Assembly: GCA_964567745.1 (NCBI GenBank)
Contig: CAZMNY010000005.1
Coordinates: 186,001 to 250,000 of the forward strand
Source: CAZMNY01 sp964567745
GTDB lineage: Bacteria; Planctomycetota; Planctomycetia; Pirellulales; Pirellulaceae
Length of the DNA: 64,000 nt
Direction: 5' to 3'
Part shown: positions 17,138 through 26,435 of the stretch, piece after piece
How the letters are laid out: the number at the start of each line of letters is the position of its first letter
How positions within the stretch are numbered: the stretch's first letter is position 1
Notes under the pieces: model-generated
What the model was told of the DNA's origin: nothing
The model's database searches: none
What the model saw: the letters and a program-made list of their open reading frames with translations, nothing else
Translations under genes and position numbers: made by a program

Positions 17138-18181
17138 ATGAAACAACACGCCATGAAACAGAACGAACTTATCCTGCTGCATCGTTATCTGGATGGCGCG
17201 ATCACTCCAGGGGAACTTGAATCGCTGGAGGGTCTGCTGCGCTCCAGCGCGGAAGCGCGGAGCACGTTGCGGCCGCTCGCGACGATCGATGCGAAGTGGC
17301 AGCAGCTTGCGGCAGACGAGACGGTAGTGAGAACCTTCGACCATGTTGCTGCTCCTCCACGTGGCGGGCGTGCGATTCCAATGTGGCTCACCGTGAGCGC
17401 GATCGCGGCTTCGCTGATCGTTGCTGCCTTCGGCTGGTTTCGTGCTCCTGAACAGCGTGCAGGTAAGATTCAGTATGGCATTGCCAAAGTGATACGGATC
17501 GAAGGCGAAGGCCAGGCCGCCGAGGAAAGAAAGGTTGAGACACTTCACGGTGTTATCGAAGCCGTCGACGGAAACACCATCACCGTCAAGTACCGAAGGA
17601 AAAGCCGGACGTTCACACTCAACGACAAGGCGAAGCTCCACTACGTCAGCTTCCTGAAGGCGAAAAAGGAAATCAAACCGGGCTTCTTTTTTCGCGCCGG
17701 CGTCGATTCCAAGGGGCAATGCAATCAGCTCTGGGTCACCCTTCCGATCCCCGAGGAGAATCTCAAACCCAGTGCTGAGATGCTCACGATGACTCCCGCT
17801 GAGTTGCACAAAATGGCTGACAGCAATGGCGACGGCGAGCTTTCCTATGTCGAGTACGCCACCGCCATTTACCGTTCACCCAAGCACGGCCCCGTCGGGT
17901 TTCTGAAATCGGACAAGGACAAGTCCGGGACCCTGAATCTGAAGGAATTCGAACCCAAACTCGAGGGCATCAAGTGGTGGAGAATCTCGCGGAAGACTCC
18001 CGCCGAATGGCACGCGGAATCCGATGCCAATTCCGATGGCGTCCTCAGCAAGCAGGAATTCGTGACTTTTCTTGGCTCCACCGCTCACCTGGATACGTTT
18101 TTCAAGAGGGCCGACAAGGACCGCTCCGGCGACCTCTCGGTAGCGGATTTGGCCAGCTTCATCGACTCCATCCTGCGATGA
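17138..18181 (+). CDS. FecR/anti-sigma-like membrane protein with four EF-hands
   Basis: A 347-residue single-pass protein. The first 85 residues (LLHRYLDGAITPGELESLEG) resemble the N-terminal domain of planctomycete FecR/anti-sigma proteins. A membrane helix follows (about 87-106, WLTVSAIAASLIVAAFGWF), then a small beta domain (about 130-200). Four EF-hand loops follow in the C-terminal third: DSNGDGELSYVE, DKDKSGTLNLKE, DANSDGVLSKQE and DKDRSGDLSVAD. All keep the Asp/Asn and Gly positions for Ca2+ binding. This suggests a calcium-sensing envelope protein that could signal inward, but no ECF sigma gene is adjacent. The ATG at 17138 has GGAG 8 bp upstream. Confidence 0.78.
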   Translation: MKQHAMKQNELILLHRYLDGAITPGELESLEGLLRSSAEARSTLRPLATIDAKWQQLAADETVVRTFDHVAAPPRGGRAIPMWLTVSAIAASLIVAAFGWFRAPEQRAGKIQYGIAKVIRIEGEGQAAEERKVETLHGVIEAVDGNTITVKYRRKSRTFTLNDKAKLHYVSFLKAKKEIKPGFFFRAGVDSKGQCNQLWVTLPIPEENLKPSAEMLTMTPAELHKMADSNGDGELSYVEYATAIYRSPKHGPVGFLKSDKDKSGTLNLKEFEPKLEGIKWWRISRKTPAEWHAESDANSDGVLSKQEFVTFLGSTAHLDTFFKRADKDRSGDLSVADLASFIDSILR

Positions 18182-18275
18182 TGGAGAACATCCGGAATAC
18201 GCCTGCCAAAACTCACCAACTACGAACAACTCCGTAGTCTCATCGCCCAACGTCAACCACGGTGTGCCAGTCAAA

Positions 18276-19115
18276 ATGACAAGGATTTATTTGCCATTCC
18301 TGATCGCCCTCACATACGTCGCCAATCTCAGCGCCGAAGACCCGGAATTCAAATCAAAGGCCGCGAAACCCAAGACGCCGAAACTCGTCACCGGGCAAAT
18401 CTGGGTGCGGAGCTACGATTTCAAGGATGCAGACAAGGAAATGGAGTATGCGCTTTACGTTCCAGATGGCTATGACGCGAAGAAGTCCTATCCGTTGATG
18501 GTCGCGCTCCATGGACTAAACAGTAATCCTCGGCAGATTCTGGGCTATCCAGGTTTCACGAAGCTGGCCCAGAAGCACGGTTACATTTTGGCCGCACCAA
18601 TGGGCTACAACACAAGGGGCTGGTACGGAGGCCTGGGCCAGACCTCGCGACGTTGGCATCCAAGGAATCTAGGGGAACTCAGCGAGAAGGACGTCATGAA
18701 CGTCCTGAAGATCGTGCGGCGTGAGTTCAACGTGGACTCAAAGCGAATCTACTTGATGGGGCACTCGATGGGCGGCGGCGGTACATGGCACATCGGCATC
18801 AAGTTCCCTGACATCTGGGCGGGGCTGGCTCCGATCGCCCCTGCGACATTTCGGCCGCCTGATGACCTAGTGAAGATCAAGACAACGCCCGTGATTCTAG
18901 TACAGGGCGACAAGGATCGACTGGTTCCCGTCCGAGGTGCTCGGCGTTGGGCAGCCAAAATGAAAGAACTCGGGATGACGCACGAGTACATTGAAGTGAA
19001 GGACGGCAACCACATTAAACCAGCCATTACACAACTGCCGGCAATATTCGAGTTCTTCGCCACTCACACGAATGTTGTTCCATCAAACGAGGAAGCGTCA
19101 GAGTCAGATGATTAA
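18276..19115 (+). CDS. Secreted alpha/beta hydrolase (PHB-depolymerase-like esterase)
   Basis: A 279-residue exported esterase with a signal peptide (ends near LSAEDPE). The fold markers are the oxyanion strand VALHGLNSNP, the nucleophile elbow GHSMGG with Ser164, the acid-strand region VILVQGDKDRLVP and the histidine in KDGNH near 248. The family (Esterase_phd/dienelactone-hydrolase type) cleaves esters such as acetyl or feruloyl groups on polysaccharides. The ATG at 18276 is chosen before the signal peptide; GTG 18264 is possible. Its stop overlaps the start of the downstream sulfatase by 8 bp, indicating translational coupling. Confidence 0.85.
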   Translation: MTRIYLPFLIALTYVANLSAEDPEFKSKAAKPKTPKLVTGQIWVRSYDFKDADKEMEYALYVPDGYDAKKSYPLMVALHGLNSNPRQILGYPGFTKLAQKHGYILAAPMGYNTRGWYGGLGQTSRRWHPRNLGELSEKDVMNVLKIVRREFNVDSKRIYLMGHSMGGGGTWHIGIKFPDIWAGLAPIAPATFRPPDDLVKIKTTPVILVQGDKDRLVPVRGARRWAAKMKELGMTHEYIEVKDGNHIKPAITQLPAIFEFFATHTNVVPSNEEASESDD

Positions 19116-20460
19116 ACAACTCTATTGCCTGTTAGTAACACTGTTTGGGTGCACCGTATCCGTCCAGGCTGAGTCACCGAACATCATCTTGATTTTGACC
19201 GATGACCAGGGTTGGAGTCAGCGGTCGGGTTTAATGGATCCGGAAAACCCAGAGTCCGGCTCCAGCTACCTTCACACTCCGGCGATGGATCGGATCGCGG
19301 AAGAGGGCATGCGTTTTACCGGTGGCTATTCACCCGCCCCGCTTTGCACTCCGACCCGGCGCAGCATCCTCTGCGGGACGAGTGCGGCTCGGTCTGGATC
19401 GGAATTCGTCAGTAAGTGGGTGCCGGCTGATCACATGACGCTTCCGCGGGCACTGAAGCACGCGAATCCTGAATACCAGTGTGCCCACTTTGGGAAGTGG
19501 GGAGAGAAGATGATTTCCTCACCGGAAGAGTGCGGCTACGACGTGAGCGACGGGCACACCGGAAACGTCACAGGAGGCATGGCAGAAAAGATGCAGCCGG
19601 CCCACATCGTCGAAGATCCGAAACGTACTGGCTCAGTCACGGACCGGTCGATCGAGTTCATACGGAAGCAAACCAGGGCGGGCAGGCCTTTCTATACTCA
19701 GGTCAGTTACTATGCAGTGCACCTGCGAACTGAAGTGTTGCAGACCTCACTGGATAAATATCAGAAGAAGGGTGCCCCTGATCGGGCTTATTCGCAGGGA
19801 TGGGCCGGAATGCTTGAAGAGCTGGACAGCGGCATTGGCAGGCTCCTGGACGAGCTGGATGCTCTGGGAATATCTGACAAGACCTATGTGGTTTTCACGA
19901 CGGACAACGGAGGACGCGGCACCGTTCCCGGCGGCGATCCAAGGAGTCCTGCGCCGAATGTGCCATTGTCCGGGGCCAAGCATTCCCTGCTCGAAGGCGG
20001 CATTCGCGTCCCCTTGATGGTTCGAGGCCCCTCTATCGAAGCGGGATCGGTCTGCCGGGTCCCAGTGGCAGGCTACGACTTTCTACCGACCTTTTATGAG
20101 TTGGCTGGTGGGAAAGGTCATCTCTCTGAAGAACTCGATGGTGGAAGCTTTGTCACTCTGTTTTCCGATCCGGAAACCGATTTGGTGAAGCGTCCGATTG
20201 ATGGCCTGGTTTTCTCTCGGCCCCGGCAGGGAATGGCGGTGATTCGGTCCGGTCAATGGAAGCTGCTGGCAGAGGTGAATACTAAGCGCGAAATCCAATC
20301 GGCCAGACTCTTCAATGTCGTTGAGGATATCGCCGAGAAGCGTGATCTGTTCACGACGCACGCAGACAAAGCCACGCAACTTCTAGCACGCCTTAAAACC
20401 TATCTCGAAACCGTGGTTGATCCATCTCCGACAATGAGGCGGAGAAAGAGGGCAGAATGA
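19108..20460 (+). CDS. Secreted sulfatase (arylsulfatase family)
   Basis: A 450-residue exported sulfatase. After a signal peptide (cleavage after VQA) it has the metal motif NIILILTDDQG and the formylglycine-generating motif CTPTRRSIL with Cys80, followed by FGKWG and TDNGG. It hydrolyses sulfate esters, probably on a polysaccharide; the exact substrate cannot be read from the sequence. The ATG at 19108 overlaps the esterase stop, and its own stop overlaps the next start as ATGA (20457-20460), so three consecutive genes are translationally coupled. An anaerobic or FGE-type maturase is not in the window. Confidence 0.92.
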   Translation: MIKQLYCLLVTLFGCTVSVQAESPNIILILTDDQGWSQRSGLMDPENPESGSSYLHTPAMDRIAEEGMRFTGGYSPAPLCTPTRRSILCGTSAARSGSEFVSKWVPADHMTLPRALKHANPEYQCAHFGKWGEKMISSPEECGYDVSDGHTGNVTGGMAEKMQPAHIVEDPKRTGSVTDRSIEFIRKQTRAGRPFYTQVSYYAVHLRTEVLQTSLDKYQKKGAPDRAYSQGWAGMLEELDSGIGRLLDELDALGISDKTYVVFTTDNGGRGTVPGGDPRSPAPNVPLSGAKHSLLEGGIRVPLMVRGPSIEAGSVCRVPVAGYDFLPTFYELAGGKGHLSEELDGGSFVTLFSDPETDLVKRPIDGLVFSRPRQGMAVIRSGQWKLLAEVNTKREIQSARLFNVVEDIAEKRDLFTTHADKATQLLARLKTYLETVVDPSPTMRRRKRAE

Positions 20461-21845
20461 GAACGCCGCCCTCATCCAGCTCCAGCAGGCGTGCCCCTAT
20501 GAAGAAGACAGGAACGCAGAGGCGTATTCAGCTGGTCCTGATGGTGCTGCCCGCACTTTCGATTCTGAACCTGCCGGAAGCCCTCGCTGATTCAGAGTCG
20601 GACGAGATAGTCGCCCTGGACCTGCTGACCGTCAGGGATCCGAGATCGCGAGCTGAGTCTCGGTTGCGGGTCATCCGATTGACGACGCGGGGCGGCGATA
20701 CGGGCTATGGGGATTATCTTGATTTCGGTCTACCCGCCAGGAATGTGGAAGAGACACTGGCACGGTTGGTGAACCGTTATGCCGAACAGAATCATAAGAA
20801 GAATATCTTCCTGACCGACCCTTCAATGCGGGCCGTCGGTGTCGGTCATACCGTTCTGGGGCAGACTGCCGACCAGGTACTCAATGCCCCGCCCATAACT
20901 GGATTGAGCGTCAATGCGTTGTTTCCAAGAGCAGGCTTTGGCCCCATGTGGCAGGGCCCGGGAAAATCAGGACTGGTCATCGCCCTGCAGGCAGCGTTGC
21001 TCGACCTCACGGAGGAAAAGCGTCCATGCCGGGTGCGGCTCTGTCCGTCGATTTCGATTGACCGCGAGGAAGACGGCAAACGCCGCCTCTGCACTCCTGA
21101 CGAAATGCAGCAGACGGTCGCATCGCTCAAGAAAGCGGGCTTTACCGCGGTCCGACTGGAACTGGCCGGAGCTCTCGATGATGAGATGAAGGCACGCGGC
21201 GAATGTGCCCCCTACCGCTACCCGCAGGAGGTGCTGGGCCGTATCGACAGCCTGGTATTAGCGTCGAAAAAGGCCGCCGGTACGGACATGGATCTGGTCG
21301 TCTCCGCCGATATGAACTTGAGTACGGATGGCATGACCTACCTGGCACTGCATTGCCAAAGGAACGAGGTGACCCTGCTCGAAAATCCCATGGCGCTCCG
21401 GCACCTGCCGGAACAAGGTGAGGCCCGCAAGGAGTTCAGCCAGCCTCTCGGATTCGGCGGAGACTACCACGCGATCGAGGACTTCGTTCAAGGCATCAGG
21501 ACACAGGCTGGCACGGTTCTGGTGCCGGATGCCGGCCGCATCGGCGGGGTGACGATGCTCGCCCGGACGGCCGACCTGGCGAAAGACGCCAAACTGAAAG
21601 TGGCTCCCGTGGTGCAGGGTGGTCCCTTTTCCCTGCTGGCGGTGGCACGGTCACTCTCCGGACGCGGTGAGGTGCTGTGGGTGACATCACCCTGCCAGGA
21701 CGAATGGCTGAAGGAGGACGGTGTGCTGAAGATCCCCTTGCGGATGGAGCAAGGATCGCTGGTCGCGGAACCGTGTGAGTTTGATGGAACGAAGTTTCAG
21801 GCAAAGCGTGTCGCCGAGTTAAAATCCAAATCGAGTGAAAAGTGA
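20457..21845 (+). CDS. Enolase-superfamily protein, divergent active site
   Basis: A 462-residue exported protein with a signal peptide (PALSILNLPEALA) and the two-domain mandelate-racemase/muconate-lactonizing fold. The normal K-x-K motif on strand 2 is replaced by VRLELAG (Arg-x-Glu). Metal-ligand positions read SADMN, LLENP and GGDYH, so the third ligand is Asp instead of Glu. This suggests altered chemistry or loss of activity. It overlaps the sulfatase by 4 bp and the next enolase-superfamily gene by 1 bp. A strong AGAAAGAGGG site precedes the ATG at 20457. Codons are strongly CTG-biased compared with neighbouring regions. Confidence 0.72.
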   Translation: MRTPPSSSSSRRAPMKKTGTQRRIQLVLMVLPALSILNLPEALADSESDEIVALDLLTVRDPRSRAESRLRVIRLTTRGGDTGYGDYLDFGLPARNVEETLARLVNRYAEQNHKKNIFLTDPSMRAVGVGHTVLGQTADQVLNAPPITGLSVNALFPRAGFGPMWQGPGKSGLVIALQAALLDLTEEKRPCRVRLCPSISIDREEDGKRRLCTPDEMQQTVASLKKAGFTAVRLELAGALDDEMKARGECAPYRYPQEVLGRIDSLVLASKKAAGTDMDLVVSADMNLSTDGMTYLALHCQRNEVTLLENPMALRHLPEQGEARKEFSQPLGFGGDYHAIEDFVQGIRTQAGTVLVPDAGRIGGVTMLARTADLAKDAKLKVAPVVQGGPFSLLAVARSLSGRGEVLWVTSPCQDEWLKEDGVLKIPLRMEQGSLVAEPCEFDGTKFQAKRVAELKSKSSEK

Positions 21846-23122
21846 TGGCCCATCAAGTAACAGGTAACCAACCCAATCGTCGAGAATTCCTCAAGCAATC
21901 GGTGCTAAGTGCAGGTGCGTTTGCGGGGCTGCCGTCGCTCGGCCAACCGCTCCTGGCAGCAGCCTCGGGCAGTCGCATCGAAGCGCTGGAACTGCTCGTG
22001 CTGGAGCAAGATCGCGAGAAGCGGCGCGTGCTGAAAGTCGTCTCGAGTACAGGCGCCGCTGGATTCGCGGATTTTCCGGACCTCGATTACGCACCGGCAC
22101 TGGGCGGTGTCGCCAAAAGACATCTGATCGGTACCAATCCCTTTGCCGTGGAAGCCATCTGGTCACAGATGCGGCGGGCCGGTGTCCTCTGCTCGCATCG
22201 CACAGCCCTGGATTATGCACTTTGGGATCTGCTCGGCAGGGAAACCGGTAAGCCTGTCTACGAACTGCTCGGCGGTCCCGTGCGCGACCGGATCAGGATC
22301 TACTACTACGGCAAGCCGCCCAAACAGCAGCTGGAAAATGAAGACGCCTGGCGCGCCCTGGGTCGAAAACTGGCCGGGCAACCCGGTGCGGTAGTAAAGG
22401 TCGATCCGTGGTTAAATTTCGAAAGATTTGTCGACAAGAAAGCCTGGGAGGACACTGTCTACGAGGCTGGCGGAAGAATGCCGACCGAGGAGAACATCGC
22501 CTTTAACGAAATGGTCTTCCGCTGCCTTCGTGAAGGGGCAGGCGACAAGGTGGACCTGATTCACGGCGGCCATGGTCAGTGCAGTGCCGAAGGAGCCATC
22601 GCGACCTGCAAACCGCTCGAACAGTACGATCTTCTGTGGATAGAAGAGCCGGTGGCACCCACCAGCAGCATGGATGAAATGGCCAAAGTAGCTGCTGCCA
22701 CCACGGTCCCCGTTGCGACAGGAGAAAACCTTCAGGGCCTGGAAGACTTCACCCGCCTGATCGACAAGCGTGCCGCGTCGATTCTCAATCTGCCGCCACC
22801 CAATGTCGGCGGACTGACCGAAGCACGCAAGATCGCAACTCTGGCCGAAATACGAGGCATCCAGATTGCGCCGCATTTCTTCAATTATGGTCCTTTAACC
22901 TGGGTAGCCATGGCCAACCTTTGCATGGCCACCCCCAATGTGTTGATTCTTGAAGCGAATGCGTTGCGAGAAAATCTGTCCGGCCCCAAAGGTCTCAACA
23001 AGAATCAGTTTTTCAAAGAACCGATCAAATTCGACGGCTACTACTTCGTGCCTTCTGGCAAACCGGGGTTGGGTTACTCATACGATGAGAAATTCGTCGT
23101 GAGCCGGAAGAGGTTGGCGTGA
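21845..23122 (+). CDS. Tat-exported mandelate racemase/enolase-superfamily enzyme
   Basis: A 425-residue protein with a Tat signal (NRREFLKQS) and the MR/MLE fold. It has ALDYALWDLLGRETGKP at the barrel start, a VVKVDPW strand, DLIHGGHG, WIEEPVAP (Glu ligand) and ATGENLQG (Glu ligand), then IAPHFFNYGP with a candidate catalytic His. Family members dehydrate or epimerise sugar acids, so action on products released by the sulfatase/esterase is a reasonable inference. The ATG overlaps the upstream stop (TGATG). Sequestration outside the cytoplasm is unusual for this superfamily. Confidence 0.85.
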   Translation: MAHQVTGNQPNRREFLKQSVLSAGAFAGLPSLGQPLLAAASGSRIEALELLVLEQDREKRRVLKVVSSTGAAGFADFPDLDYAPALGGVAKRHLIGTNPFAVEAIWSQMRRAGVLCSHRTALDYALWDLLGRETGKPVYELLGGPVRDRIRIYYYGKPPKQQLENEDAWRALGRKLAGQPGAVVKVDPWLNFERFVDKKAWEDTVYEAGGRMPTEENIAFNEMVFRCLREGAGDKVDLIHGGHGQCSAEGAIATCKPLEQYDLLWIEEPVAPTSSMDEMAKVAAATTVPVATGENLQGLEDFTRLIDKRAASILNLPPPNVGGLTEARKIATLAEIRGIQIAPHFFNYGPLTWVAMANLCMATPNVLILEANALRENLSGPKGLNKNQFFKEPIKFDGYYFVPSGKPGLGYSYDEKFVVSRKRLA

Positions 23123-23287
23123 TTAACGAATAGTGTGGATGAGTTGCTGTTTTAGTATCAGTCCATCAATAACCGGATCAATCTGGAATCGTGGATTGGC
23201 AACCCGATTGGGACAGCAGAGTGGTGATGATTCGGTTTGGGGATAAGAAACACGTCCTCGATTTCAATGGGAATCAAAAGTAGTGAT

Positions 23288-24373
23288 ATGAGAATCGTCT
23301 TACTGAGTCTTGGCTTCGCTTTCCCGCTGCCTCACGCGGCGGTCGCAGATCTCATCACACCAGTCGGTGTTATCGCATCGGGGCGTATGTCTGATCCCGA
23401 GAACATGATTGATGAATCGGGGATGCGTGCTTCGGGGAAGCGCAACGACTACCGCAACTGGTCGTCACTTCCGGCCACGAAAGACACCTGGCACGAAGCA
23501 AACTGGTTTGCGACCACACGGTCTCCGGGGCCGTGGGCGATTCTGGATCTGGGCAGTGTCTGCGACCTGGAAACCATCAGCATCTGGAACTGCAATCCCG
23601 GCAGCGAGGGTCCGTATCGACGTTCTGCCACGAAGCTTGACGTTTATCTGCGCAAAGATCTGGATCGCAACAATACGCATGAGAATCTGGCGGCATTCAA
23701 CTCAGACGGCTGGGCGCTGCTCAAGGGTGACATCACGGTGAAGACGAATCCCGGTGGCACCGTAGCGGAGACGCCGTCGACGCTCCTGACCGGAGAAGAC
23801 CTCAAGGGAATTCAAGCGCGGTATGTAGCACTTCACATCAAAGAGGTGCTGGGTGGCAAGGGCGATCTTCGCCATGCGCCTCTGGGGGAAGTTCAGGTAT
23901 TTGGAACTTCGACAACGGGGTTCGTTTACGTGCCCGATGACGGACCGAAGGGCTATTTGCCGCCAGAGAAGCGCGACGACGGAATCAGTGTTTCCGATTT
24001 GAGCGAAGTCAAATGCGACCAGAAAACGCTCGTTGGCTTGATCGACCGCATCGACAGCAATCCGGACAACCGCATCGACAGCCTCCTGATCGCCAAAGAC
24101 GGCACGCTTGTGCTCGAACGCTATTTTCGACGAGCGCACATCGACCAACTCCATCCGGCCCGTTCGATCATCAAGGGCGTTCTTTCCATTATGGAATGCC
24201 CAGGCGCTGCACTTTTAGAATGCCATTCACAACAGCGAAAGCGACGACACGGTCGGACGCGATGTACCTCGGGCGTGGGCGGCTTGGTATCATTGTTCAT
24301 GCCGCCCAAACATCCGCGAATATTCTCTATTGGGAGTGTGCGTCACACAACGCGCGTAATCACCGAATCGTGA
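23288..24373 (+). pseudogene. Truncated discoidin-like/beta-lactamase-fold protein
   Basis: The frame starts with a signal peptide (FAFPLPHAAVA) and an F5/8 type C-like domain (about 25-200). It then enters the N terminus of a class C beta-lactamase-type serine hydrolase (DSLLIAKDGTLVLERYF, then RSIIK, the expected Ser-x-x-Lys). After that point similarity stops abruptly near 24175 and about 60 unrelated, Arg/His-rich residues follow to the stop. The Tyr-x-Asn and C-terminal motifs are missing, so the hydrolase is very likely inactive. I infer a deletion that fused the gene to the next intergenic region. Confidence 0.6.
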
Positions 24374-26286
24374 GCCGTCGAAAATTGAAGCCGACTGTCC
24401 TGCTCGTCGCGATACTAGCATGGCTTCCACTGAGCAATACGGGCCGCGCTGCCGACACAGAGACGGCGGCGATCGACCAGAAGCTCGTTCGGCGAGGAAA
24501 GTGGGTGGAGAGTCGGTTTCGATTTGCGAAGGCGCCATCATTGCAGACGACAGAGGATGGCGCAACGTTGGAGTATGACTTTGAAGCGACTGGTATGGCC
24601 ATTCGACTCGGCGGCCACAACGTCCCGGCCTATGGGGCTCCGAATCTCGGACGCCTGGTGGTGACGATCGACGGCAAGAATCGGCGGGTTATCAGGCCGC
24701 GATCGCTACCGCGTGAGATAGTGTTGAATCGTCGCCTGTCGCCTGGCAAGCACATGCTACGCGTCGTACATCAACGTGACGGCGATAACGCAGGATGTCG
24801 AATCGAATCGTTTCGCACTTGGAACGATCCGCGCGGCGAAGTTCATTTCCATGTGAGTGGCGAAGCGAACGCGCATCTTGTTGACTGCCTGGCCATTCTC
24901 CGTCGTGGCAAGGCCGTCGTGCGAAAAGAATTGGTGCGAAACTGGCTAACAGGTCAATGTTCGCTGACCGGCCTTCCGTCTGGAGACGACTATTCGCTCG
25001 AGATTCAAGCCGCCGGATGGATAACGGCTCGCAGCGCCACGTTCGGCATCGAGGCCGCCCAACTGACGGAACTTGCGCCCATTTACTTGCGGCGCGATCC
25101 GGCCACCATCATCCAACGGTTTCGTTTCCCTCGTATGAATCAGCCGGCGATTCGCCGACCGGGCGAGACCTTTCGCGCGCGCTTTCTCGGTTTCAACGCA
25201 ACGATCGACGAAGTGAAACTCTCGCGCAAGGTTGGCCCCGCCGTGATCTCGCGAGTCGTTGAGTTCGAGGAAGACAAGACTAGGGCTTACTACTACGACC
25301 GCGAAGTGATAGTGAAGTTGCCGCCTGACATGCCAGTTGGCGCCTACGATCTGACCGTCAAGGTGACCGGCGGCCTGCGGACCGGGTTTTGCCGCTCGCC
25401 TCGCAGCGTCCACGTCGTGCGACAATATCCTACGGACCCAAGGTTCGTCACGTTCGGGCATCTTGATACGTCAGCCCAGCACCAAGCAGAATATCTTGAG
25501 CGGCTGGTCAGCATCATCAACTTACTCGCCCCCGACATGGTGCTCTGTAGTAACGCCTGCAATCCGGCTTATGTGTCGGGCGCGTTCGCTGGGCTCGATA
25601 TCCCCTATGTCATCAACTTTGGAAACCATCAGTTTCCCGGACACGAAGCGTGGTATGGCGACCCGGTTGCACTTGTTGACGTCGGACCGCACGTAAGTGT
25701 GCTGAACTTCGGGCATCCCTGGCACACAGACAGATCAAAAGCCGAGTCGCTGCTCGCGTCGCGCCCCGATACGGCCATTCGAGTGATCAATGCGTTTGAG
25801 GCCAACGCGCCTTTTTCGCTGCTCAACAAACATCAGGTCCGCATGATTCACGACGCGCACGGGATCGGTAAAAAGGTAACGGACTTCGGCGCCACCCCCA
25901 CGCGCCGCGTCGGCAAATCCAACTCCGAGAGTTTTCGTCTCGTCCGTTTTCGTAACAACCGAGTCGAGTCATGCACTTACAATGGCCACGAAACCGCGCC
26001 GATTCCTTTCCCGCGCGAGTCGGTCGCACCATTGAGCGTCTCGTTTCGCCGAGCGAATGACGGAACACAATCCAACAACGCGGCCACCGTCACAAACCGA
26101 CTTGCGGAAGCCTATCCCAACGCGCGCGTGACTTTCCTCGTTCCCGCCGGCCAGTACGCGATCAAGGGTGGCCGTCTTGAATCTCAGATCCCCAGCGATG
26201 ACGGTCTCCTCCATGTGTTGTCGATACGTCTCGACATCCCCGCGCATGCCGCTTTGACCGTCCATGTAGACCGCGCGCCTCAGTAA
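24370..26286 (+). CDS. Exported metallophosphoesterase-like protein, divergent
   Basis: A 638-residue exported protein. It starts with GTG 24370 just before a signal peptide (LLVAILAWLPLSN). The middle contains beta-sandwich, carboxypeptidase-regulatory-like segments. From about 360 the sequence VTFGHLDTSAQHQ, LLAPDMVLCSNACNP and YVINFGNHQFPG resembles the DxH, GD and GNH(D/E) motifs of calcineurin-like phosphoesterases. However, several metal ligands are replaced, including Asn/Gln for Asp. It may be a non-catalytic or differently metalled relative. The GTG overlaps the stop of the truncated upstream gene. It is followed by hairpin repeat A. Confidence 0.55.
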   Translation: MSRRKLKPTVLLVAILAWLPLSNTGRAADTETAAIDQKLVRRGKWVESRFRFAKAPSLQTTEDGATLEYDFEATGMAIRLGGHNVPAYGAPNLGRLVVTIDGKNRRVIRPRSLPREIVLNRRLSPGKHMLRVVHQRDGDNAGCRIESFRTWNDPRGEVHFHVSGEANAHLVDCLAILRRGKAVVRKELVRNWLTGQCSLTGLPSGDDYSLEIQAAGWITARSATFGIEAAQLTELAPIYLRRDPATIIQRFRFPRMNQPAIRRPGETFRARFLGFNATIDEVKLSRKVGPAVISRVVEFEEDKTRAYYYDREVIVKLPPDMPVGAYDLTVKVTGGLRTGFCRSPRSVHVVRQYPTDPRFVTFGHLDTSAQHQAEYLERLVSIINLLAPDMVLCSNACNPAYVSGAFAGLDIPYVINFGNHQFPGHEAWYGDPVALVDVGPHVSVLNFGHPWHTDRSKAESLLASRPDTAIRVINAFEANAPFSLLNKHQVRMIHDAHGIGKKVTDFGATPTRRVGKSNSESFRLVRFRNNRVESCTYNGHETAPIPFPRESVAPLSVSFRRANDGTQSNNAATVTNRLAEAYPNARVTFLVPAGQYAIKGGRLESQIPSDDGLLHVLSIRLDIPAHAALTVHVDRAPQ

Positions 26287-26293
26287 GCGTTGG

Positions 26294-26330
26294 AATCTTA
26301 TTCACCGAGCGAGCAAGCTCGTTGGGGTCT
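26294..26330 (+). repeat. Dispersed hairpin repeat, copy A (possible terminator)
   Basis: The consensus is AATCTNNTTCACCG followed by a hairpin ACGAGC-AA-GCTCGT and GGGGTCT. Here it lies 8 bp after the stop of the plus-strand gene ending at 26286. Copies B (43188-43225) and C (62577-62613) are on the other strand and also directly follow the 3' ends of minus-strand genes. Confidence 0.7.
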
Positions 26331-26435
26331 TCGATAGGTGCGTAGGGCGGCGCGATACCGCACGAGCTTGATTCACCAGCACGGGACGAGGAGATCGTCC
26401 AGTTTTTGTGTATCGGTTTGGTGTATCGGACCAAC

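Noticed and set aside
24013..24369. In-frame upstream extension of the phosphoesterase-like gene
   Set aside because: It lies over the truncated serine hydrolase in another frame and has no signal peptide; the GTG at 24370 sits right before one.
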